A DNA stretch of 64,000 nt from Fibrobacter sp. UWB16 (GTDB taxonomy: Bacteria; Fibrobacterota; Fibrobacteria; Fibrobacterales; Fibrobacteraceae), in NCBI RefSeq assembly GCF_900215325.1, contig NZ_OCMS01000002.1:62001-126000 (forward strand). Direction: 5' to 3'. Under the pieces are notes generated by a model. The model had not been told where the DNA came from. It worked only from the letters and a program-made list of their open reading frames with translations, and ran no database searches. The position numbers and the translations under genes were made by a program. Each line of letters begins with the position of its first letter. The first letter of the stretch is position 1. Positions 58,192 to 64,000 of this stretch are shown here, in pieces.

Positions 58192-58812
58192 ATGGAAAAG
58201 CGTTTTTTTACAATTTTGGCGTGTATAGTGATTGGGGGCACGGTAATATCGGCCTCTGCGGCGCCAAAGCCTGCCAATATGGCGCTAGATACGGTCCGCA
58301 CGACGTATGAGAATGGTCAATTGGCCCGAATTTACACGGTCAAAAAGGGTACTGATGTTCGCGAAGGGATGGCTCTTTCGTACCATCCGAACGGAAAAAT
58401 AGCCGTTGAAGCCCCGTATAGGGATGGCAAGTTAGATGGGGTTTTACGTTCATATGATGAGAACGGAACGCTACACGAGACCGTCGGCTACCTAGATGGT
58501 GAAGAAGAAGGCTTTAGCATTGTCTATTACGAAAACGGCAAAAAGAAAAGCCGCGAGACGTATCGTCGCGGCGAGCTAAATGGCATGATGGAATCTTGGG
58601 ATGAAAACGGTAAGCTCCGTCGCCAAATTCCCTATGTCAATGGCCAAATTCATGGCGTCGTGAAGTTCTACGACGAAATGGGCAATATTCACGAAGACGT
58701 TCGTTTCGAACGAGGGCTTCGCCATGGACCGTACCACCGCTACACCTTTGGCAAGGTCACTCTAGAAGCGGAATTCCAGAATAACCGCTGCGTCAAAAAT
58801 TGCAATTTCTAG
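58192..58812 (+). CDS. Exported YwqK-like repeat protein (MORN_2 variant)
   Basis: The 206-residue protein starts at ATG 58192 with a signal peptide (MEKRFFTILACIVIGGTVIS, then ASAAP). It has about six MORN_2-type repeats: YHPNGKIAVEAPYRDGKLDG, SYDENGTLHETVGYLDGEEE, YYENGKKKSRETYRRGELNG, SWDENGKLRRQIPYVNGQIH and FYDEMGNIHEDVRFERGLRH. These are called YwqK-family antitoxin-like, but the exported form and the lack of a paired toxin gene make an antitoxin role unlikely. The repeats form an extended beta meander. It is convergent with the DedA gene (two bases between stops). Confidence 0.8.
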   Translation: MEKRFFTILACIVIGGTVISASAAPKPANMALDTVRTTYENGQLARIYTVKKGTDVREGMALSYHPNGKIAVEAPYRDGKLDGVLRSYDENGTLHETVGYLDGEEEGFSIVYYENGKKKSRETYRRGELNGMMESWDENGKLRRQIPYVNGQIHGVVKFYDEMGNIHEDVRFERGLRHGPYHRYTFGKVTLEAEFQNNRCVKNCNF

Positions 58813-58813
58813 T

Positions 58814-59572
58814 CTATTGCTTTTTCTTTGGCTTCATGGCATTCCAGACCATGTAACCGATGAAGAGCACACCGAAGCCAAGCAATGCGATGGCGAGTTC
58901 GGAGTTGTACTTCTCGATAATGTCCTTTTGTCCGTGGGCAAAGTAACCAAGCAGTGCGAGGACGCAGTTCCAGATGGCGGCGCCGAGGAACGTGTAAAGC
59001 GTGAACGGAGCGAGTTTCATCTTTGCAAGGCCTGCCGGAATCGAAATCAGCTGGCGGATGACCGTGATGAGGCGGCCGACAAATGTCGAAATGGCGCCAT
59101 GTTCACGGAAGTAGTTTTCGGCTTTTTCAACCTTTTCGACATCGAGCAGCAAGAAGTGTCCGAGACGGCTATCGGCGAACTTGTAGATAATCGGGCGACC
59201 GAGAATCTTGGCAAGGAAGTAGTTGACGTATGCGCCGATGAGTGCGCCAAGCGTTGCAAAGAACACGATGAGTGCGATGTTGAGACCCGAACCCGGCTGT
59301 AAAGCCTTGTAAGCGGCGGGCGGTACGACAAGTTCAGACGGGAACGGAATAAACGAGCTTTCAATCGCCATCAAAAGCGTAATTGTTCCGTAGTTCAAGT
59401 TTTCGTTGTACCAGTCGATAATCTGATTGTAAATGCCTGTCGATTTTGCGGTATCGGCGGCGGTGCTTGCGACAGCACTTGCAGCGTCTACAGAAACGAT
59501 ATCGTCCGCGAATGTAAATGCAGTAAAGAGGAGAGCTAAAGCTATTGTTGTTTTAAGGATAGAATTTTTCAT
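58814..59572 (-). CDS. DedA-family membrane protein
   Basis: The 252-residue protein of the DedA/SNARE-associated (VTT) family has an N-terminal hydrophobic, signal-like segment and about five spans. SSFIPFPSELVVPPAAYKAL, YFLAKILGRPIIYKFADSRL and GRLITVIRQLISIPAGLAKM (the conserved Arg-containing motif) then FTLYTFLGAAIWNCVLALLG are typical. DedA proteins are lipid scramblase or flippase-like and undecaprenyl-phosphate-linked, supporting envelope integrity. It lies 18 bases downstream of the PEGA-type gene and may be the last gene of that operon. Confidence 0.88.
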   Translation of the reverse strand: MKNSILKTTIALALLFTAFTFADDIVSVDAASAVASTAADTAKSTGIYNQIIDWYNENLNYGTITLLMAIESSFIPFPSELVVPPAAYKALQPGSGLNIALIVFFATLGALIGAYVNYFLAKILGRPIIYKFADSRLGHFLLLDVEKVEKAENYFREHGAISTFVGRLITVIRQLISIPAGLAKMKLAPFTLYTFLGAAIWNCVLALLGYFAHGQKDIIEKYNSELAIALLGFGVLFIGYMVWNAMKPKKKQ

Positions 59573-59590
59573 TGGGGCAAATTTAGAAAA

Positions 59591-61195
59591 TTAAAAATAG
59601 AAGTAAAGTCCGACGCCGAGGAGGGCGGCGCCTGTACCTAACAAAATGCTACCCGCGATGGCCTTGTTGTCGCCCTGGTCTACAAGCTTCTTGTTCTTTT
59701 TGACTTTGTCCTGATAATTCTTGCCTTTTGCAGATCCTGGAATTTTAAGGTCTGACTTGATGTCTTCGGCATCGCTGTAGTCCAAATGAGCAAAGTACAT
59801 GAGCAAAGACCCGATGAGGATTGTTCCTGCGGCGCCTCCGATAAAGGCTTCGCCAATCGTTTGCATCTTTTTGTCGTGCAGCCACTTGTTCTGTTTCTCG
59901 ATTTCATCGAAGTCCGTTAATTTTTCTAGGTCAACGCTCAAGTCGATTTGCGAGACGGGGGCCACATAGAAATTGATGAGCGTATCTCGATAACCCGCTT
60001 TGCGGATCAGGAGGCTGTCGGTGCCCATGTTGTACACCGGAATTTTTTCTGGAGTCTTGGCGATGGCTTTGGAGCGCTTTGTAATTGGAGCGCCAGCCTT
60101 ATAGACGCTTGCACCTTCTGGGAATGTCAGTATCCTGATTTCAGGTGTGACGCGCTTGAGCTTGAGCGAAACGTGGACCGTGTCGCCCGGGAGCGGTGTG
60201 ATATTTGTGCTTGCGCCCCAAAGGTGCCTATCGACGTTCCAGTAAGCATGGACGGTAAACTTTGTAGTGTCCGACGTGACGAATGTGCAGGGCGATTTGC
60301 ATATGGCGTCTTTTTCAGAGCGAGAAATCGTAGCGCCATCGGGGTCTGTTTCGATGTGAATGTAAGTCCTGTTTTTCTTGGTCTTGATGGTTTCCTTGCC
60401 TTGGGCGTCTAGCAACTGGTTCTTTAATTTGTTGTTCGTAATGGCGTCGCCAAAAGCAGATGCTCTTGAAACGTTTACGCTAGACCTATGCAAAATCGGG
60501 AGAGAATCTTCATAGAAGGCGTGGGTGAGGTTTAACGTCAGACTGTCCGTCTTGATATTCTGGACAATTTCACCAAAGTAAATAGATCTAAAACCATGCG
60601 CGGCCAGTTCGTTTTGAATGCAGATATTGTCGTCGCAGTTGCTGATGTCGCTTTTGCGAATTACTTGCGGCTTTTCGCCGGCTTCCATGAGCAATCGCGC
60701 GGTAAGGCCTGTAAACTGGTCGGCGATGGAGGGCTCGATACCTTTTGCAGTGTATGCAACAAGTATTGTTTTGATGGGTTGCGGTGTCGGCTTTTCTATT
60801 TCTTCTGTTTTTGGGGCTGCTTCTAAGGAATCTTGAGCCTGTGATTCAATCGGCGCTTGGGCTTCTGAACTGGACGATGAAATTGCGGCTTGCTTTGTAT
60901 CTACTTTTGTACTCGAAGAACTTGCGACGGTGTCCGTTGCCTGTGGCTTGGACGTTTCGTTCAGCAAATCGTTTCCTTTTTCGTCTACGATTTTCTTGAA
61001 TTGCTTCTTCGCAATTTTGACAACAGTAAACTTGTTCTGGATGTAACCGCCAAGGCTTACAGTATCGTTTTCGATGCCTAGGAACTTAGCTCGTTGATGC
61101 GTGCCAGACATAAGTTCTACATCGACAAACACTCCTTCGGGTTCTGCGAAGGCGGCTGTTAGGGCGAATACGAGGAGTAAGAAAATCTTTTTCAT
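59591..61195 (-). CDS. PEGA-like surface or periplasmic protein
   Basis: The 534-residue protein has a signal peptide (MKKIFLLLVFALTAAFAEPE). Residues 20-70 are a small beta domain, followed by a Ser-rich linker (ASSSSTKVDTKQAAISSSSS). The stretch 140-260 (KTILVAYTAKGIEPSIADQF) is a nucleotide-free alpha/beta domain resembling the CsgG/TolB-like N-terminus. Two PEGA-like modules follow (THIETDPDGATISRSEKD-like at about 285, RILTFPEGASVYKAG at about 355). Two C-terminal membrane spans end it (IGGAAGTILIGSLLMYFA, IAGSILLGTGAALLGVGLYF). It is part of a four-gene minus-strand operon. Confidence 0.72.
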   Translation of the reverse strand: MKKIFLLLVFALTAAFAEPEGVFVDVELMSGTHQRAKFLGIENDTVSLGGYIQNKFTVVKIAKKQFKKIVDEKGNDLLNETSKPQATDTVASSSSTKVDTKQAAISSSSSEAQAPIESQAQDSLEAAPKTEEIEKPTPQPIKTILVAYTAKGIEPSIADQFTGLTARLLMEAGEKPQVIRKSDISNCDDNICIQNELAAHGFRSIYFGEIVQNIKTDSLTLNLTHAFYEDSLPILHRSSVNVSRASAFGDAITNNKLKNQLLDAQGKETIKTKKNRTYIHIETDPDGATISRSEKDAICKSPCTFVTSDTTKFTVHAYWNVDRHLWGASTNITPLPGDTVHVSLKLKRVTPEIRILTFPEGASVYKAGAPITKRSKAIAKTPEKIPVYNMGTDSLLIRKAGYRDTLINFYVAPVSQIDLSVDLEKLTDFDEIEKQNKWLHDKKMQTIGEAFIGGAAGTILIGSLLMYFAHLDYSDAEDIKSDLKIPGSAKGKNYQDKVKKNKKLVDQGDNKAIAGSILLGTGAALLGVGLYFYF

Positions 61196-61202
61196 ATTTT
61201 AC

Positions 61203-61832
61203 CTAGAATGAAAGGACGAAGCCTGCGGTAAGGAATGCTAGACCTGTTGCGAAAAATACTTTCGAAACCGTTTTGGAAGTCTCGGCTCTGTTTTTGTGAT
61301 TCTTGAAATCTTCCATGTGGCGCTCGTATTTTTCGGTTCTGAAATGCGTTTTTTCCATTGCCTTTTTGTGGTCTTCCGCTTTACTGATGTTGTAAAGCGA
61401 GACTATTGCAGAAATCCCGCTAATGGTAAAGGGTGCAATAGATGCCCACTTAAGATACCCGCCAAAAATGCGCCTGTTTCTGTGCTTTAGCAAATCTTGG
61501 TTGTGTACAAGAATGTCATCATCATAAGTTTGGCGGAGTGCCACGATGATGAACGACGTATCGTTTGCGGCAAGCGCAATGTTTATTGTCGTATCTGCAT
61601 AATCGGGGTGGAAAAATGAAACGATTACGCTGTCCTTGCCTTCGGGAACCGGTATAAATGCAGGAGATGTGTAATCGGGCTTGCTTGCAAAATCAGGAAG
61701 AACTTTGCCTACATACAGGTCAACGGTTGATGGGTTCGTTGAAACTTGTAAATAGCGCGTTTTCTGTGCAAAAACGTTGCCGCAAAGTGCAAATAATAAA
61801 ACGATTATGGCAAGGGAGGTCTTCTGGATCAT
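61203..61832 (-). CDS. PEGA-type exported membrane protein
   Basis: The 209-residue protein starts at ATG 61832, which overlaps the previous stop (ATGA), rather than at a distant upstream ATG (61970) that would lie inside the neighbouring gene. A signal peptide (MIQKTSLAIIVLLFALCGNV) is followed by a PEGA-like beta domain (RYLQVSTNPSTVDLYVGKVL; GKDSVIVSFFHPDYADTTIN). A coiled-coil-like helix and two C-terminal membrane spans (LKWASIAPFTISGISAIVSL, FATGLAFLTAGFVLSF) end it. It is co-translated with the lipoprotein upstream and is seven bases from the gene at 59591. Confidence 0.72.
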   Translation of the reverse strand: MIQKTSLAIIVLLFALCGNVFAQKTRYLQVSTNPSTVDLYVGKVLPDFASKPDYTSPAFIPVPEGKDSVIVSFFHPDYADTTINIALAANDTSFIIVALRQTYDDDILVHNQDLLKHRNRRIFGGYLKWASIAPFTISGISAIVSLYNISKAEDHKKAMEKTHFRTEKYERHMEDFKNHKNRAETSKTVSKVFFATGLAFLTAGFVLSF

Positions 61833-63205
61833 TCGTTGTCCTCCATTCTTGCATAAGGCCCAGATATTGATGTCCCGGTTTTGTTGACTTTGATTTTCCA
61901 GTAAACTTCGGGGACTTTGTTGCGGGCGTAATCTTCGGCGCTTATGATGAGATTGCACTCTTTTTGGCATGTGTTTTCGAAAGAGAGGATGTTGTCCTCG
62001 AATTTTGTTTCAAGCGTGTCGCCGTTCATGACGGCTTGGACTTTCGAGGCGTTGATTCCTGAACCGTTGTCGAGTATGTAAAAACGTATAGCTGAAATGG
62101 TATGTAATTCAGTTTCGACAGGAATCATGTTGGGCTTGGTTCTGTCGCGCAAGAACAATGTGTCTGTGATGGTCTTTGTACTTGGAGCAAGATCAACGAT
62201 GATGGAATCACAACCGTATTCCTTGCGAATGTCATCGCATACGAGGACTTTCAGGTTTGATTGCGGGGGGAGCGTTTCCTGGATGATTGAGTTTGATGTC
62301 GACATGGCCGAAAGCGTGTCGCCTGCAGACGAAATGAATATTCCCGTCAGCTGGAATTTTTCAGGGAATTGGCTGTATAGGCACGAAACAGGAATTTGGA
62401 TGATGGCATCGCCTTCGTTATGCAACTTTGTCGAAAAACTGAAAATGTCGCTGAATGCCTGGTCGTTATATCCTTCTTTGCTTTCGGTTGTCGCCTTTAT
62501 GCCCCAGTATATCGTGGTATTGTTTGTACTCTTGCTTGAAGAATCGATCACATTGTTTTTATAAAGATCAAGCTTGCCTGTCAGATTGATGCTTTGGAAA
62601 CAATCTGCTTTGCCGAGAGGTGAATTCCAGACGGAGTTGATGTCGTAACCTGCATAGAGAATGCATGATGCAGTTTCCCAGGAATCTACGCCATAAACGC
62701 TCCAGGCGAGTTCAAGGCCATCTTCATTATCGCCGTCGACTTGATTGTAATTGTTCGCTGGAGAAAGCAGTGTAACTTTGGCTGGTGTATTGACGTAAAT
62801 TTTGGCGTGCGAAATCAACGTGTCGCCTAGATGGTCGACCGTTTCAAACGTTACGTTATGTATGCCTGCGTTGCTAAAACTGTAGTAGACCGACGATCCA
62901 TGATTTTCTTCATTATCGATGGTCCATTTGTGCGTGTTGTAGTAAGGCATCGCCTTTTCAGTCGATACATATTTGCCGTCGATAGAATAAACGCCACAGA
63001 TGCGAATTTTTTCGTTGACGTTGACGTAGAATTCATCCGAAGTATAGCTGCGGTTATAAGGTTCTCCGGTGTATCCTTCGGGAACGATGAATATGGACTG
63101 CGTGATTGTGGAAATGTCCGAAGAGCTTATTTCGGAATCAGAACATGCTGCCATCCAGAATGCTGCCGGAATGACTAACGAAAGCGAGAAAAATTTACGA
63201 TTCAT
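61829..63205 (-). CDS. Surface lipoprotein, unknown function
   Basis: The 458-residue lipoprotein has signal MNRKFFSLSLVIPAAFWMAAC (lipidated Cys21). The mature part is beta-rich: PKD/Ig-like stretches (HNVTFETVDHLGDTLISHAK, KIYVNTPAKVTLLSPANNYN) and an ELAWSVYGVDSWETASCILY module resembling a fibronectin type III-like region, then a C-terminal beta part (YILDNGSGINASKVQAVMNG). The stop overlaps the next start (ATGA), and its own start overlaps the stop of the gene at 63205 (TAATG). A surface adhesion or sensing role is possible. Confidence 0.72.
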   Translation of the reverse strand: MNRKFFSLSLVIPAAFWMAACSDSEISSSDISTITQSIFIVPEGYTGEPYNRSYTSDEFYVNVNEKIRICGVYSIDGKYVSTEKAMPYYNTHKWTIDNEENHGSSVYYSFSNAGIHNVTFETVDHLGDTLISHAKIYVNTPAKVTLLSPANNYNQVDGDNEDGLELAWSVYGVDSWETASCILYAGYDINSVWNSPLGKADCFQSINLTGKLDLYKNNVIDSSSKSTNNTTIYWGIKATTESKEGYNDQAFSDIFSFSTKLHNEGDAIIQIPVSCLYSQFPEKFQLTGIFISSAGDTLSAMSTSNSIIQETLPPQSNLKVLVCDDIRKEYGCDSIIVDLAPSTKTITDTLFLRDRTKPNMIPVETELHTISAIRFYILDNGSGINASKVQAVMNGDTLETKFEDNILSFENTCQKECNLIISAEDYARNKVPEVYWKIKVNKTGTSISGPYARMEDNE

Positions 63206-64000
63206 TAGTTTTCCTCCTTTTTCGTTGCAGCATCCTTAACGTACAGTTTCCAAGCCTTGCTTTGTCTTATGCCGTTCTGGTAGATGACGGTAGACTCTAT
63301 CGTTTGTTCTTCATCAAATAAGCTTGCTTCAAGTTCTGCGGAAAAATGCCCTGTGTTATTTGTGCTCGGGACAGAAATGATGGTCTCGTTTTTGGTGAGG
63401 TTGAACAATTTTAGGGAATCGACTTTAAAACCATACGGATTCCTATCGTAGATGAACATGGTGATAATCCCATCTTTATCAATGGTGGTATCGTCATTTG
63501 CCTGGAACCAGAGCGTACTTGGCCTAATGTAGAAGTATTTTGCGGTTCCGTTGTTGCTACCGTCAACTGCCGAAACGGAGAGAATGCGGTATGCCCAGCT
63601 CTTGTCCGTTTCTTTAAGGACGACCGTTAAGATGCTGTCGTTGTAGAAATGGTTTGCGACGAGTTCATCTTCGAGGCGGACTATAATGTTTTGGTTTGAG
63701 ATGGCCTTGCTACCGTCTTTGACGACAAATCGGAGCGTGTCTTCAAAAACAATCGTGTCGAGCTTGCTGATGGAATAAATGGTAGGTGGAATGGAATCGA
63801 TTAATGTTAGTCTTTTTGTTGTTGTAACGAATCCGTCGTTTATTTTTACGTCTTGCTGGATTGTGCCGAAGTCGGGGTAATCTGTTTTGATTGTCAAATT
63901 GTAATTCCCGGAAGGTATGGCTCCAAGGGAAATTTCGTTGTTTGATCTAGACAGATTGAATTTGTAGCTGAACTGCTTGTCCGTCTTGTTTTTTAGCGTT
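63205..64000 (-). CDS. Beta-rich surface protein, partial (5' end beyond window)
   Basis: The frame is open from the right edge of the window through 265 codons to the stop at 63207-63205. A TTG at 63897 could start a shorter protein, but the frame continues upstream without a stop, with sequence (LGAIPSGNYNLTIKTDYPD) in the same beta style, so the true start lies outside. It contains repeated Ig-like beta segments (PPTIYSISKLDTIVFEDTLR, ALRILSVSAVDGSNNG-like). It is the most upstream gene seen of the four-gene operon to 59591. No family was recognised. Confidence 0.7.
   Translation of the reverse strand, partial: TLKNKTDKQFSYKFNLSRSNNEISLGAIPSGNYNLTIKTDYPDFGTIQQDVKINDGFVTTTKRLTLIDSIPPTIYSISKLDTIVFEDTLRFVVKDGSKAISNQNIIVRLEDELVANHFYNDSILTVVLKETDKSWAYRILSVSAVDGSNNGTAKYFYIRPSTLWFQANDDTTIDKDGIITMFIYDRNPYGFKVDSLKLFNLTKNETIISVPSTNNTGHFSAELEASLFDEEQTIESTVIYQNGIRQSKAWKLYVKDAATKKEEN

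Noticed and set aside
58192-58812. Antitoxin role for the YwqK-like protein
   Set aside because: It has a signal peptide and no adjacent toxin gene; the family name is historical.
61833-61970. N-terminal extension of the gene at 61203 to ATG 61970
   Set aside because: It would lie inside the upstream lipoprotein gene and places a basic tail before a perfect signal peptide; ATG 61832 overlaps the stop as ATGA.

Overview
The window looks like chromosome of an anaerobic, fibre-degrading Gram-negative bacterium of the Fibrobacter group. The evidence is a TIGR02147-type protein (a family described as a Fibrobacter succinogenes paralogue set), poly-serine linkers in surface lipoproteins, a secreted GH11 xylanase with a type IX-like sorting tail, LPS-export and Bam-type envelope genes, and an oxygen-sensitive class III ribonucleotide reductase. 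All assignments come from reading the sequence; no database search was run. No rRNA, tRNA, CRISPR array, prophage or insertion sequence was recognised.

Layout. 1-2936 (minus): PHP-domain hydrolase (cut by the window edge), beta-barrel protein with a poly-Asp linker, BamD-like lipoprotein. 3001-7322 (plus): lptF-lptG-diguanylate cyclase. 7468-10429: Na+/solute symporter, SIMPL protein, flavodoxin-fold reductase. 10569-13769: anaerobic RNR locus, where the glycyl-radical segment of NrdD is a separate 48-codon gene between nrdD and nrdG. 13774-16137: AT-richer accessory segment with a DUF4143-type ATPase behind a strict 23-bp-period repeat array, then a GNAT-like gene and an overlapping small gene. 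16177-20313: SGNH esterase, TIGR02147 protein and LamG lipoprotein. 20368-31780 (minus): housekeeping genes recD2, cstA-like, nadA, phosphoesterase, pseudouridine synthase, ppx/gppA, a histone-H1-like repeat protein, panB, recO and a HIT protein. 31808-45169: membrane and envelope genes, signalling (SpoIIE-type phosphatase), vWA lipoprotein, DUF4434 protein, surface proteins, HAD, DUF975 and EI24 proteins and the xylanase. 45361-51150: tex with a hairpin-rich leader, ferredoxin, argB-argD. 51272-58159: lipoprotein, Rpn-like nuclease, membrane GGDEF protein, tyrosine recombinase, zinc-ribbon membrane protein, B12-radical SAM enzyme. 58192-64000: YwqK-like repeat protein, DedA protein, and a four-gene operon of surface or lipoproteins running off the right edge.

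Working together: the RNR cluster is self-contained (candidate NrdR boxes, catalytic subunit, glycyl-radical subunit, activase, terminator). Envelope biogenesis recurs (BamD, LptFG, LpxL-like acyltransferase, barrels, lipoproteins). Many intergenic gaps carry two families of short dispersed palindromes (GTCATGCCCG/CGGGCATC and GTCATCCTGAG/GGATCCAGT); one forms the C-terminal codons of ppx and another contains the start codon of recD2. The observations most worth follow-up are the separate glycyl-radical gene, the 23-bp array before the DUF4143 ATPase, and the structured leader of tex.
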